This document shows, in pieces, positions 38,288-47,230 of a stretch of 57,187 nucleotides of DNA. Both the position numbers and the translations under genes were made by a program. The notes below the pieces were generated by a model. It worked only from the letters and a program-made list of their open reading frames with translations. It did not search any database and was not told the DNA's origin. The DNA lies in NCBI GenBank assembly GCA_021324465.1, contig JAJPJB010000099.1, positions 1 through 57,187 on the forward strand, in the 5' to 3' direction. This DNA comes from Hyphomicrobiaceae bacterium. GTDB taxonomy: Bacteria > Pseudomonadota > Alphaproteobacteria > Rhizobiales > Xanthobacteraceae. Every line of letters begins with the position of its first letter. The stretch's first letter is position 1.

Positions 38288-39964
38288 GTGCCGCGCTTGG
38301 CAGAGCTTGCCGGCAAGGCTAATGCGACGCGGGTGGCTGGTCCATTCGACCGAAAGTCAGCTCTGGCGGCGCTGGCGCATTTTGCGTTTACAGCGCTCGC
38401 GATCTTCATTGCCTGGTGGTGGCTGGGCAGGCCGGTGCAACTGCCACCGTCGCCTTTGGCCGCCGGACAGAAGTTGTCCTGCGTGTCGTATGCCCCGTTC
38501 CGCGGCGACCAGGATCCGCTGGTCGAGGGCACCAAGGTCAGCGCGGCGCAGATCGACGAGGATCTCACGTTGCTGTCCCGTTACACAAACTGCATCCGTA
38601 CCTATTCGAATGCCAACGGGCTCGATCAGATTCCCGCCATAGCGCGGCGTCACGGCTTGAAGATGATGATGGGGCTGTGGCTCGCCAATGCGCCGGAAAA
38701 AAATCGGCGGCAGATCGCGACCGCGATCGATCTCGCCAAGACATACCCGGATACTATTCAGGCGGTCGTGGTCGGCAACGAGGTTCTCTTGCGCGGTGAC
38801 ATGTCGGAGGGCGATCTCGCGGCCTACATTCGCGAAGTGAAGGCGCAGGTGTCGATGCCGGTCACCTATGCCGATGTGTGGGAATTCTGGCTGCGCTATG
38901 CCGATCTGCAGAACGCGGTCGACTTTGTCACGATCCACATTCTGCCATACTGGGAGGATTTTCCGTTGCCGGCTTCGCTTGCCGCAAGCCATGTCAACGC
39001 AATCCGCAAGACCGTCATGGCCGCGATCCCAAACAAGGAGATCGTCATCGGCGAGATTGGCTGGCCGAGTGCCGGGCGCATGCGCGAAGCGGCACGGCCG
39101 TCGCCGTCGAATCAGGCGCGGGTGATCGGCGAGACGCTCAGCCTGGCACAGCGCGAGAATTTTCGCGTCAATGTGATCGAGGCCTTCGATCAGCCGTGGA
39201 AGCGGGCGCTGGAAGGCTCGACAGGCCGCTATTGGGGCATCTTTGATCGTGCCACCGGCGGACCGAAATTCTCTTTCAGCGGGCTTGTTTCCGACCATCC
39301 GGACTGGCTGATCCAGGCGCTCGGCGGCATTCTGCTTGCCGGTTTGGTGTTTGGCGCGGCGTGGACGGCGAATGGCAAGTCACCCGCCAAGGCTTCTCCG
39401 CCATGGCTGTGGCCGCAGATTGTCGTGCTCGCTTTCTTGCCGTGTGCGCTGTTCGGCTGGACGCTCGAAACGATACCGGTCGATAGCATCGGCTTCGGCG
39501 GCTGGGCGCGAATGCTTTCGCTGGCGGTCATGGCGGCGGTTGCGCCGGTGGTCTGCGCCGCGGCGATTGCCGCCGGCCGCACGCGTCCGAGCTTCGCCGC
39601 CCTGCTTGGCCGCGCCGGGGGTGTGCCGGATTCGATCGGCGTCGCGCTTGGCATCACCTTTGTTGCGCTGACATTGCTCTCGGTGCAGACGGCGCTGGGT
39701 CTGGTGTTTGATCCGCGCTATCGCGATCTTCCGTTCGCGCCGCAAAGCGCGGGCGCCTTTTCGTTTCTGGTGCTGATGGTTTTAACCGCGCGACCGGCGG
39801 GCAGACGCGCAGCGGCCGAGCTGGTCGCCGCCGTCGTGCTTGCGCTTTCGGCGGGCTATATCGCGCTCAATGAAACCTTCGCCAATTGGCAGGCGCTGTG
39901 GCTGTGCGCGGGATTTCTTGCGCTCGCCCTCATCCTTGCGCTGGGGCGGGACGGGCCAGACTGA
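38288..39964 (+). CDS. ndvC: NdvC-like GH17 glucanosyltransferase/glucanase, membrane anchored
   Basis: A 558-residue inner-membrane protein. A first helix (about residues 27-46) is followed by a periplasmic GH17 domain (60-335) with catalytic Glu165 (VVGNEV) and Glu256 (IGEIGWPSAG), then about seven further membrane helices (345-555). The size and design fit Bradyrhizobium NdvC, proposed to build the beta-1,6 branches of cyclic beta-(1,3),(1,6)-glucans. The GTG at 38288 is the only start that keeps the first helix; its ribosome site is weak. It is divergent from the ndvB-side genes and its 3' end overlaps the next, convergent gene by 35 bases. Confidence 0.78.
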   Translation: MPRLAELAGKANATRVAGPFDRKSALAALAHFAFTALAIFIAWWWLGRPVQLPPSPLAAGQKLSCVSYAPFRGDQDPLVEGTKVSAAQIDEDLTLLSRYTNCIRTYSNANGLDQIPAIARRHGLKMMMGLWLANAPEKNRRQIATAIDLAKTYPDTIQAVVVGNEVLLRGDMSEGDLAAYIREVKAQVSMPVTYADVWEFWLRYADLQNAVDFVTIHILPYWEDFPLPASLAASHVNAIRKTVMAAIPNKEIVIGEIGWPSAGRMREAARPSPSNQARVIGETLSLAQRENFRVNVIEAFDQPWKRALEGSTGRYWGIFDRATGGPKFSFSGLVSDHPDWLIQALGGILLAGLVFGAAWTANGKSPAKASPPWLWPQIVVLAFLPCALFGWTLETIPVDSIGFGGWARMLSLAVMAAVAPVVCAAAIAAGRTRPSFAALLGRAGGVPDSIGVALGITFVALTLLSVQTALGLVFDPRYRDLPFAPQSAGAFSFLVLMVLTARPAGRRAAAELVAAVVLALSAGYIALNETFANWQALWLCAGFLALALILALGRDGPD

Positions 39965-40316
39965 GAATCAGGACGCCGGCCGCGAGCGCCGCCAGACCGG
40001 CATTGTGCAGCACAAGTCCGAAGCCGGCGGCGGCGAGCGCAAGCGCCATCAGGACAATCGACGGCCGCAGCAGATTGAGCAGTGCGGCGGCGAGCGCGAG
40101 GGAGCCGAACACCTCGTGATTATAGAAGATGATCGACCAGCGGAACGCGGTGCATAGCCAGGTTCGCGATAGCTGCAATCCGGCCTGGCAGGCAAGTTCG
40201 ACGGTCACATTTTCGATCGCCATGTAGCGGATGTAGAGCGCTTCGCCGACTGACAAAAAGCCGACGATCAAGAGCCAATTGGTCTGGCGGGCGGTGGGCA
40301 GGAAGAGCGGCATCAT
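39930..40316 (-). CDS. Small integral membrane protein, unknown
   Basis: A 128-residue protein with about four hydrophobic helices (residues 12-30, 52-64, 70-85 and 90-120) and a charged FYNHEVFGS motif between them. I do not recognise a named family. Its 3' end overlaps ndvC by 35 bases on the opposite strand, which suggests a long-standing association with the glucan locus. Start at 40316 has AGGA 6 bases upstream; ATGs at 40322 and 40313 are alternatives. Confidence 0.65.
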   Translation of the reverse strand: MMPLFLPTARQTNWLLIVGFLSVGEALYIRYMAIENVTVELACQAGLQLSRTWLCTAFRWSIIFYNHEVFGSLALAAALLNLLRPSIVLMALALAAAGFGLVLHNAGLAALAAGVLILSLARPAPAQG

Positions 40317-40317
40317 T

Positions 40318-40506
40318 GTCATTCCTGGGCGCACCCATTCCTGGGCGCGCCGAAGACGCAAATCCGCTATCCATAATCACAGGTCGGGAGGGTTTGTCAC
40401 CGGCTGCATTCGCGCGAGCAGCAAGATGATGGATTCCGGGGTTTCTCGCGGAGCCTGCCATCGGGCGGCGCTTCGCACCGACCCGTGGGCGGTGCCCCGG
40501 AATGAC
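40318..40506. repeat. Compound palindromic intergenic repeat (GTCATTCCTGGG ... CCCCGGAATGAC)
   Basis: The region begins GTCATTCCTGGGCGCACCC, repeats ATTCCTGGGCGCG once more, contains ATGGATTCCGGGG internally, and ends CCCCGGAATGAC, the near-complement of its beginning. Such composite elements are frequent between genes in Bradyrhizobium and Rhodopseudomonas relatives. It fills the gap between two leftward genes and may form large RNA hairpins. Confidence 0.6.
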
Positions 40507-40512
40507 CGAGCC

Positions 40513-41304
40513 TTACTTCAGCGCCAGATGCTGTCCGTCATAGATCGACGGTTGGCAGAACATGCCAAACATCGTCAGCGCGGAGCACAGCTGGGTGGCG
40601 GCGCCCGGCTGCGGCAGTGGTCCGACCACAAGCCGCAGCTCGACGCGCGAGCTGTGCGGAAGCTCCGCTACCCGCACGATCGGCTGCAGGCCCTCGAGCA
40701 GCGCCGGATGCGCATTGCGCAGGGTTTGCCAGCGCGCGCGCAGCGCCTGGATGGTCAAGCCGCTGCCGATATCGACGCCGTATTGGAGCGGCGCCGGCGC
40801 CGTGAGCGATGCCGGTTGCGAGGATTGCAATCCGGCCACGGCCGGCGGCAGCGCGATTGGCGCCGTTGCGGACGCGGTTGCTGCCACAGTCGCGCCGACG
40901 GTTGGTCCGTCAAATGCCTGGCGCGCTTCGCTAACGGCGGCGACATCGCGGATCGAGCCGGTCACATCATCGAGGTTATGCTCGACCGCGGCGATGCGGC
41001 TCTTGAGTTCCTCCTCGTTCGAGGCCAGCACGCGCACGGCGTCCGCAAGCTGTCGCGTCACCGTCTCCGCATCGAATTTGGCCGCGGCCGGCGTACGGCT
41101 CGGATGCAGCATGGCAACCAATCGCTCGGCGCCGACTTGGCTGCGTGACGACAAGATCGCGAGCGCCAAAGCCGCCGCCGCGGTTGCCGCCCACACGGTA
41201 AAGCGGCGGAGCTTGGCCAGCGCAAAGCGCTGCGGCGCCTCCGTCTTGCGCGGTGGCGTTTCCTTGACGATCTGCTCTCGCACGGCTTGCGCGAGGTCAA
41301 GCAT
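40513..41304 (-). CDS. Single-pass membrane protein with SPOR-like C-terminal domain
   Basis: A 263-residue protein. A basic cytoplasmic segment (about 1-34) precedes one membrane helix (36-53, [17 protein letters not shown]). A coiled-coil stretch follows (about 75-120: [33 protein letters not shown]), then an Ala/Pro/Thr linker and a C-terminal domain (about 175-263, [17 protein letters not shown]... and [23 protein letters not shown]). The last part has the rhythm of SPOR-like (sporulation-related repeat) domains that bind peptidoglycan. I infer a periplasm-facing cell-wall-associated protein. It is divergent from glmU. Start 41304 has GGAG 6 bases before it; a GTG at 41325 would add seven residues. 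Confidence 0.68.
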   Translation of the reverse strand: MLDLAQAVREQIVKETPPRKTEAPQRFALAKLRRFTVWAATAAAALALAILSSRSQVGAERLVAMLHPSRTPAAAKFDAETVTRQLADAVRVLASNEEELKSRIAAVEHNLDDVTGSIRDVAAVSEARQAFDGPTVGATVAATASATAPIALPPAVAGLQSSQPASLTAPAPLQYGVDIGSGLTIQALRARWQTLRNAHPALLEGLQPIVRVAELPHSSRVELRLVVGPLPQPGAATQLCSALTMFGMFCQPSIYDGQHLALK

Positions 41305-41420
41305 CCGGCGCTCCGGCAGTTCCACGCGAAGGGTCCCCAGGCGAATCAGCCGCTCAAAAGCTAGCAGATTCGGTCATGCGGCACCGCTTCTTGCCGGCTT
41401 GCCGCTGTTTGCGGCCTTTG

Positions 41421-41462
41421 CCATGCCTTGCTTTCCATGCCTTGTTTTCCATGCCTTGCTTT
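41421..41462. repeat. 14-bp tandem repeat upstream of glmU (three copies)
   Basis: CCATGCCTTGCTTT, CCATGCCTTGTTTT and CCATGCCTTGCTTT follow one another without gaps, and a fourth partial copy starts at 41463. The array lies about 70 bases before the glmU ribosome site. It is a local slippage-type repeat; whether it affects expression is unknown. Confidence 0.8.
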
Positions 41463-41528
41463 CCATGGCCGAAACGCGACTTTCGGCTTGCACGGCGCTC
41501 GGGTAAGACAGCCGCGGAGGTTCGTCGC

Positions 41529-42884
41529 ATGCGGGCTCGGAGTTGCCTGGCGATCGTGCTTGCGGCCGGCGAGGGCACACGCATGCGCTCGGCCAAGCCG
41601 AAAGTGCTGCATCAAGTCGCCGGCCGTTCGCTGCTCGCGCATGTGCTGGCCGCCGTCGCCGATGCTGGCGTCGAAAGAACGGCCGTTGTCATTGGCCCAG
41701 GCGAGGACGATGTGACCGCCGAAGCCAAGCGCGTCCTGCCGCGGGCGGAAATGTTCACCCAGCACGAGCGGCGCGGCACCGCGCATGCGGTGCTAGCGGC
41801 AAGGCCGGCAATCGCGCGGGGGGCCGATGACATTCTTGTTGTCTATGGCGACACGCCGCTGATCCGCCCTGCGACGTTGAGGCGGCTGCGCGCCCCGCTC
41901 GCTGCCGGCGCCGCCGTCGCAGTGCTTGGCTTTCGTCCCGCCGATCCGGCCGGCTATGGCCGGCTCATTATGTCGGGCGACGAACTCATCGCCATTCGCG
42001 AAGAGACCGACGCGAGCCACGCCGAGCGCAACATCGCACTTTGCAATGGCGGGCTCATGGCCTTTGCGGGAAAATCCGCTCTTGCCATTCTGGAGCGGAT
42101 CGGCAACCACAATCGCAAAGGCGAATTCTATCTGACGGACGCCATCGAAATCGCGCGCGGCCAAAAGCTGCGCGCCGTGACGGTCGAAGCCGAGGAGGAC
42201 GACGTGCGCGGCATCAACACCAAGCGTCAGCTCGCCGAAGCCGAGGCCGCAGCGCAACAGCGTCTGCGCGAAGCAGCGCTCGCCGCGGGCGTTACGCTGA
42301 TCGCGCCGGAAACCGTGTTTCTTTCGGCCGACACGAAATTCGGCAAGGACGTTGTGGTCGAGCCCTATGTCGTATTCGGCGAGAAGGTGACGGTCGAGGA
42401 TGGCGCGGTCATTCACGCTTTCTCGCATCTCGCCGGCGCCCATGTCGGCAAGGGCGCCTCGGTCGGCCCGTTCGCGCGGCTGCGCCCCGGCGCCAAGCTT
42501 GGCGAGCGGTCGCGTATCGGCAACTTCGTCGAGGTGAAAGAGGCGGTGATCGAGGCCGGCGCCAAGGCCAATCACTTAAGTTACATCGGCGATGCCTTTG
42601 TGGGCGCCAATGCCAATGTCGGCGCCGGCACCATCACCTGCAATTACGACGGCAACGAAAAGCATCGCACCGAGATCGGCAAGGAAGCTTTCATCGGCTC
42701 GAACGCAGCGCTGGTGGCGCCGGTCAAGATCGGCGAGGGTGCCTATATCGGCTCGGGCTCGGTGATCACCGACGACGTACCGGCGGATGCGTTGGCGCTC
42801 GGCCGCGGCCGGCAAGTCGTTAAGGAAGGCTGGGCGCACCGCTTGCGCAGCCTGAAATTGCTCGGCAAAACCAGGAGTCGGTAA
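41529..42884 (+). CDS. glmU: Bifunctional GlmU: GlcN-1-P acetyltransferase / GlcNAc-1-P uridylyltransferase
   Basis: A 451-residue cytoplasmic enzyme making UDP-GlcNAc for peptidoglycan and lipid A. The N-terminal uridylyltransferase has [18 protein letters not shown] and later GDTPL and [11 protein letters not shown]. The C-terminal left-handed beta-helix acetyltransferase is seen as hexapeptide repeats ([12 protein letters not shown]..., [44 protein letters not shown]). Start at 41529 has GCGGAGG about 7 bases upstream; the open frame before it is the tandem repeat. glmS follows 83 bases later, giving two steps of the same pathway together. Confidence 0.96.
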   Translation: MRARSCLAIVLAAGEGTRMRSAKPKVLHQVAGRSLLAHVLAAVADAGVERTAVVIGPGEDDVTAEAKRVLPRAEMFTQHERRGTAHAVLAARPAIARGADDILVVYGDTPLIRPATLRRLRAPLAAGAAVAVLGFRPADPAGYGRLIMSGDELIAIREETDASHAERNIALCNGGLMAFAGKSALAILERIGNHNRKGEFYLTDAIEIARGQKLRAVTVEAEEDDVRGINTKRQLAEAEAAAQQRLREAALAAGVTLIAPETVFLSADTKFGKDVVVEPYVVFGEKVTVEDGAVIHAFSHLAGAHVGKGASVGPFARLRPGAKLGERSRIGNFVEVKEAVIEAGAKANHLSYIGDAFVGANANVGAGTITCNYDGNEKHRTEIGKEAFIGSNAALVAPVKIGEGAYIGSGSVITDDVPADALALGRGRQVVKEGWAHRLRSLKLLGKTRSR

Positions 42885-42948
42885 TCAGCAATCGGTAGTC
42901 AGAATGCGTCATTTTACCGACCGCCGATTCCTGATTACCGATTACTGC
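42871..42948. repeat. Long inverted repeat between glmU and glmS
   Basis: The arms at 42871-42900 (CCAGGAGTCGGTAATCAGCA...) and 42919-42948 are near-perfect complements with a short T-rich loop containing TCATTTTA. They include several AATCGGTAATCAG-like units. The left arm carries the glmU stop codon. The RNA would form a stem of roughly 25-30 bp, which could attenuate or stabilise the glmU-glmS transcript. Confidence 0.65.
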
Positions 42949-42967
42949 CACCTGATCGGGGGCGCGC

Positions 42968-44806
42968 ATGTGCGGCATCATCGGCGTGATCGGGAACGAG
43001 CCTGCGGCACCACAGCTCATCGATGCGCTCAAGCGCCTCGAATATCGCGGCTATGATTCCGCGGGCGTCGCGACGCTGGAAGCCGGCAAGCTCACGCGAC
43101 GGCGTGCCGAAGGCAAGTTGAAGAATCTGGAGGCGAGGCTTGCGCGCGAGCCGCTCAAAGGCACGATCGGCATCGGCCATACGCGCTGGGCGACGCATGG
43201 CCGGCCGACCGAAAACAATGCGCATCCGCATGCCACCGACCGGGTTGCGGTGGTGCATAACGGCATCATCGAGAATTTTGCCGAGCTGCGTCGCGAGCTC
43301 GAAGGCAACGGCGCGAAATTTTCGACCGAGACCGACACCGAGGTCATCGCGCATCTGGTCACTGACGCAATGAAACGCGGCGCCTCGGCGGCCGATGCGG
43401 TGAAGGCGGCGTTGCCGCGGCTGCGCGGCGCCTTTGCGCTCGCTTTCCTGTTTGCCGGTGAGGAGGATCTGTTGATCGGCGCGCGACGCGGCTCGCCGCT
43501 CGCGGTGGGCTTCGGCGATGGTTCGATGTATGTCGGTTCGGACGCCATTGCGCTCGCGCCATTCACCGATACGGTCAGTTATCTGGAAGACGGCGATTGG
43601 GTGATCGTCACCCGCAAGGGCGCGCAGATCCATGACACCGACGGCAAGATCGTGCAGCGCGCCAAGCTGAAATCGCAAGCCTCGGTCCTGCTCATCGACA
43701 AGGGCAATCATCGCCACTTCATGGCGAAGGAAATTTTCGAGCAGCCAGAAGTGGTCGGCCATACGCTTGCGCATTATCTCGACATGACGGCCGAGCGCGT
43801 CGTGCTGTCCAAGGGGCTCACCGCGCCGCTGCCGTTCGATTTCAAAAAGCTCGACCGCATTTCGATCGCCGCCTGCGGCACCGCCTACTATGCCGGCAGT
43901 GTGGCGCGCTACTGGTTCGAGCAATTCGCGCATCTGCCGGTCGAGGTCGATATCGCCTCCGAATTCCGCTATCGCGACGTGCCGCTTGGCAACGGCAATC
44001 TCGCGATTTTCGTGTCGCAGTCCGGCGAGACGGCCGACACGCTGGCGTCGCTGCGCTATGCGCGCGCGCACAGGCAGCACGTGCTGTCGGTCGTCAACGT
44101 GCCGACCTCGAGCATCGCGCGCGAAAGCGATGTGGTGATGCCGACGCTCGCCGGCCCGGAGATCGGCGTCGCCTCGACCAAGGCTTTCACCTGCCAATTG
44201 GCGGCCCTGGCGGCGCTGGCGATCGCCGCCGGCCGCGCCCGCGGCGTGCTCGGCGAGGCCGATGAGAAGGCGCTGGTGCGTGCGCTGATCGAGATGCCGC
44301 GCCATCTCAATGATGCGCTCACGCTCGAGCCCCAGATCGAGGTGATCGCGCGCGATCTCGCCAAATGCCGCGACGTGCTCTATCTCGGCCGCGGCACCAG
44401 CTTTCCGCTGGCGCTCGAAGGCGCGCTGAAGCTGAAGGAAATCTCCTATATCCACGCCGAGGGCTATGCGGCGGGCGAGCTCAAGCATGGCCCGATCGCG
44501 CTCATCGACGAGAACATGCCGGTGATCGTGATCGCGCCCTTCGACAAGGTGTTCGAGAAGACCGTCTCGAACATGCAGGAAGTCGCCGCGCGCGGCGGCC
44601 GGCTGATCCTGATGACGGACGCCAAGGGCGCAAGCGCGGCGGCGGGCCAAACGGCCGAGACGATTGTCTTGCCGACGGTGCATTCGGCAGTGGCGCCGCT
44701 GGTCTATGCCGTGCCGGCGCAGCTACTCGCCTATCACACCGCCGTCATCATGGGCACCGACGTCGATCAGCCGCGCAATCTCGCCAAGTCGGTGACGGTC
44801 GAATAG
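42968..44806 (+). CDS. glmS: Glutamine--fructose-6-phosphate aminotransferase (isomerising)
   Basis: A 612-residue enzyme making glucosamine-6-phosphate from fructose-6-phosphate and glutamine, the first step towards UDP-GlcNAc. The N-terminus is MCGIIGVIGN with the catalytic Cys2; glutaminase motifs HTRWATHGRPTENNAHPH and HNGIIENFAELR follow. Two SIS domains (about residues 285-430 and 455-600) carry CGTAYYAG, SQSGETADTLASL, and SKAFTCQLAAL. The C-terminus ends AKSVTVE, as usual. No glmS ribozyme is expected in this phylum. It follows glmU. Confidence 0.97.
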   Translation: MCGIIGVIGNEPAAPQLIDALKRLEYRGYDSAGVATLEAGKLTRRRAEGKLKNLEARLAREPLKGTIGIGHTRWATHGRPTENNAHPHATDRVAVVHNGIIENFAELRRELEGNGAKFSTETDTEVIAHLVTDAMKRGASAADAVKAALPRLRGAFALAFLFAGEEDLLIGARRGSPLAVGFGDGSMYVGSDAIALAPFTDTVSYLEDGDWVIVTRKGAQIHDTDGKIVQRAKLKSQASVLLIDKGNHRHFMAKEIFEQPEVVGHTLAHYLDMTAERVVLSKGLTAPLPFDFKKLDRISIAACGTAYYAGSVARYWFEQFAHLPVEVDIASEFRYRDVPLGNGNLAIFVSQSGETADTLASLRYARAHRQHVLSVVNVPTSSIARESDVVMPTLAGPEIGVASTKAFTCQLAALAALAIAAGRARGVLGEADEKALVRALIEMPRHLNDALTLEPQIEVIARDLAKCRDVLYLGRGTSFPLALEGALKLKEISYIHAEGYAAGELKHGPIALIDENMPVIVIAPFDKVFEKTVSNMQEVAARGGRLILMTDAKGASAAAGQTAETIVLPTVHSAVAPLVYAVPAQLLAYHTAVIMGTDVDQPRNLAKSVTVE

Positions 44807-44876
44807 GCGTTGCCAATCTCTGCAAAGTTAAGATGCCGCCGGCGAGGCGGACGTGCGCGAATGCCAACACATTGCT

Positions 44877-46178
44877 TCAGCACTTGCTCAGCGGCGGATA
44901 GTCGCGCGAATAGACCGGGTGCGCCAGAAATTCCTCCTCGGGCCAGATCCAGAACTGCCCGACATTTTCGTAAGTTTTGATCGTCTTGTTCCAGAGTTTC
45001 AGCCCGTACTTGGCGCCGTCCCTGCCCAAGCGGCGGATATAGATGGTACCGATCACGTTGTTGAGGTGATCGAACTTGATCGGACCGCGCGGCGTATCGG
45101 TCAGGCGCACGTTCTTGAGCGCCGCCATGAACTTGTCGCGGTCGCCGGCATCGCCGCCGGCGGCGCTGAGCCCGGCGTCCAGGACCTGACAATTGCCGTA
45201 GAGCAAGGCTGCGTACTGACCGGGAATGGCGTCGTAATTCTTCAGCATGCCGTCGACGAAGCGAAGGTTGCCTTCGTTCTCGAGATCGAGCGTATAGGGA
45301 GCGGCGCTGACCAGGCCGAGGGCTTCGTCGCCGAAGCCTCTGAGCAGGAAATCGTCGGCGCCGGCTTCCCCGGCCACCACCGGATATTTGAGTCCGGCGG
45401 ACGCATACTGTTTCATGAATCGCAGCGGGTTCGAGCCGGCGAAGCCCTGGCAAACGCCGTCGCAATCGCCGATCTGGGCGAGATAAGGCGTGTAGTCCGG
45501 CGTGACCAAGGGCGGCCAGAGCTTGTTGACGATGCAGCCGCCGTCCTTCTGAAACGCCGCCTGAAAGCCGCCCATCTGTTCGTAGCCGAAGGCGAAGTCC
45601 TCCGAAATGGTGACAATCCGCTTGAGCTTCAGCTCGGTCGCCGCGTAGTGCCCCATCGGGTGCATCGCCTGCGACGAGGTCGCCGACGCGCGCAGCAGGA
45701 ACGGGTTCGGCGTGCGCTGCGTGAGGTTGTCGGCCGCCGCGAGACTGAGCGTCGGCACCCGCTGTTCTTTGATGTACTCGCTGATCGCGTAAAGTTCGAA
45801 AGCGGCGAGCGGGCCGACAATGGCATCCACTTTGTCGCGTTCGACCAGTTCCTGCGCCTTGGTCTTGGTGCCGGCGGGATTGCCGCCGGTGTCGGCCGAA
45901 ATGAAATCGACCTTGCGGCCGGCCATCGTGTAGTTCTTCTCTTTCAGATAGGTCAGGACACCCTGCTCCATCTGGATGCCGCCCGCCGCAAGCGGCCCGC
46001 TTTTTACGGTGAGCAGACCGAGCTTGAACGGCGCACCTTGCGCGAGGGCAGGCATTGGAAAGCGCGTCAATGCCGCGGCGGCGCCAGTCGCGGCGCCGGC
46101 GAGCAGGGTGCGGCGGCTTAGTCTGCGGGCCATTAAGCTGCGGGCCATCAGACTGCGAGTCATTAACCTGCGGGTCAT
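44877..46178 (-). CDS. Tat-exported ABC-type substrate-binding protein (LivJ-like)
   Basis: A 433-residue Peripla_BP_6 protein. The N-terminus is unusual: four tandem copies of M-(T/A)-R-(R/S)-L precede a twin-arginine signal (LSRRTLLAGAATGAAAAL, cleavage after ALAQG). The mature part has FKLGLLTVKSGPLAAGGIQMEQGVLTYLKE and DKVDAIVGPLAAFELYAISEYI, typical of branched-chain amino acid/amide binding proteins. Only the first ATG (46178) has a good GGAGG site. No permease genes are adjacent. It follows a TctC-like gene on the same strand by 71 bases. The ligand is unknown. Confidence 0.85.
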   Translation of the reverse strand: MTRRLMTRSLMARSLMARRLSRRTLLAGAATGAAAALTRFPMPALAQGAPFKLGLLTVKSGPLAAGGIQMEQGVLTYLKEKNYTMAGRKVDFISADTGGNPAGTKTKAQELVERDKVDAIVGPLAAFELYAISEYIKEQRVPTLSLAAADNLTQRTPNPFLLRASATSSQAMHPMGHYAATELKLKRIVTISEDFAFGYEQMGGFQAAFQKDGGCIVNKLWPPLVTPDYTPYLAQIGDCDGVCQGFAGSNPLRFMKQYASAGLKYPVVAGEAGADDFLLRGFGDEALGLVSAAPYTLDLENEGNLRFVDGMLKNYDAIPGQYAALLYGNCQVLDAGLSAAGGDAGDRDKFMAALKNVRLTDTPRGPIKFDHLNNVIGTIYIRRLGRDGAKYGLKLWNKTIKTYENVGQFWIWPEEEFLAHPVYSRDYPPLSKC

Positions 46179-46182
46179 GTGT
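46123..46182. repeat. 15-bp tandem repeat (four copies) encoding the start of a binding protein
   Basis: CTGCGGGCCATTAAG, CTGCGGGCCATCAGA, CTGCGAGTCATTAAC and CTGCGGGTCATGTGT follow each other exactly. On the minus strand each unit encodes Met-(Ala/Thr)-Arg-(Arg/Ser)-Leu, so every copy brings its own in-frame ATG ahead of the Tat signal of the binding protein. Confidence 0.9.
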
Positions 46183-46249
46183 CATCCTCCCCTGGGTGCT
46201 GCCGCGCGGATGCAGTCACTCGCTGCGCAGGCGAACGGCCGGCGCGAAT

Positions 46250-47230
46250 TTACTTCGCTGCGATGTGGTTGGAGCGGATCACGTCGCCCCACAGCTTGAT
46301 TTCGCGCTTGAGCAGGATGGCCGCGGCCTCGGGTGTCTCCTCGTCGGCCGGATATTCATCCATGCCGCCGTCGGCATAAGTCTGCCGCACCTTGGGATCG
46401 GCGAGCGCGGCCCGCAACGCGCTGTTGAGCTTGTCGATGATCCGGCGCGGCGTGCCGGCGGGCGCCAGCAGCATGTGCCAGAAATCGAGATTGAGATCCT
46501 TGTAGCCGAGATCGCTCATCGTCGGCAGGTCTGGCAGGCCTGAAAACCGGCTTCGGCCGATGATGGCATAGGCCTTGAGCTTGCCGGAATTGACCAGGGG
46601 CTTTGCGACCACGGCCGAGATCGGGCCGAGATCGACTTCCCCGGACAACAGATCGACGAGCGCGGGACCGGCACCGCGGTAGGGAACCTGCACCGTCTTC
46701 ACACCAAGGACCTGAAAAATCTGCACCTCGGCCAGATGACCAAACGAACCGACGCCGGGATGGCCGATCCTGACACTCTGTCCGGGCGCTTTCATCCAGC
46801 GTAACAGATCGGCGAAATTGTTTGGGGGCAGCGTTGGACGGCCGGCCAACGTGTTAGTGGTTGTATTGACCAGCCCAATGGGGACAAAGTCCTTCTCGGC
46901 GTCGAACGTCAGGTTCGGATAAAGCGTCATGCCTGCCGCCAGCGCGTCCTGGTGCAACAGGATGGTGTAGCCGTCAGGATCGGCGCGGGCAGCCCTCGCG
47001 GCGGCGATCATGCCGCCGGCGCCGCCGATATTTTCGATCACGATGGGCTGACCCAGTGCTTTCTGCATGGCGTCCTGGAGTATGCGTGCGGTGGCGTCGT
47101 CGGCGCCGCCGGGCGGAAAGGCTACGATCATAGTGACTGGGCGATCGGGATAAGTTTGAGCTGAGGCGGCGGCGGCCGCCAAAGCGCATGCGGCAACAAG
47201 CGCCGCCGCCAACGCGCGGGCGAAAATCAT
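46250..47230 (-). CDS. Bug/TctC family tripartite tricarboxylate-type binding protein
   Basis: A 326-residue secreted protein with signal peptide (ARALAAALVAACALAAAAASAQ). The mature start YPDRPVTMIVAFPPGGADDATARIL and the GQPIVIENIGGAGG motif are hallmarks of Bug/TctC receptors, which bind small carboxylates and related compounds with high affinity. No tctA/tctB membrane genes are present nearby, as often for expanded Bug families. Start at 47230 has GGGGAGG upstream; the frame further upstream is not a signal peptide. It precedes the Tat-exported binding-protein gene on the same strand. Confidence 0.9.
   Translation of the reverse strand: MIFARALAAALVAACALAAAAASAQTYPDRPVTMIVAFPPGGADDATARILQDAMQKALGQPIVIENIGGAGGMIAAARAARADPDGYTILLHQDALAAGMTLYPNLTFDAEKDFVPIGLVNTTTNTLAGRPTLPPNNFADLLRWMKAPGQSVRIGHPGVGSFGHLAEVQIFQVLGVKTVQVPYRGAGPALVDLLSGEVDLGPISAVVAKPLVNSGKLKAYAIIGRSRFSGLPDLPTMSDLGYKDLNLDFWHMLLAPAGTPRRIIDKLNSALRAALADPKVRQTYADGGMDEYPADEETPEAAAILLKREIKLWGDVIRSNHIAAK

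Noticed and set aside
42935-44683. A 582-codon open frame antisense to glmS
   Set aside because: Same reasoning: it mirrors GlmS coding DNA, with no ribosome site and no protein-like pattern.
44833-44848. CCGCCGGCGAGGCGG hairpin after glmS as a terminator
   Set aside because: A short GC stem without a T run; it may aid termination but is too weak to list as a feature.
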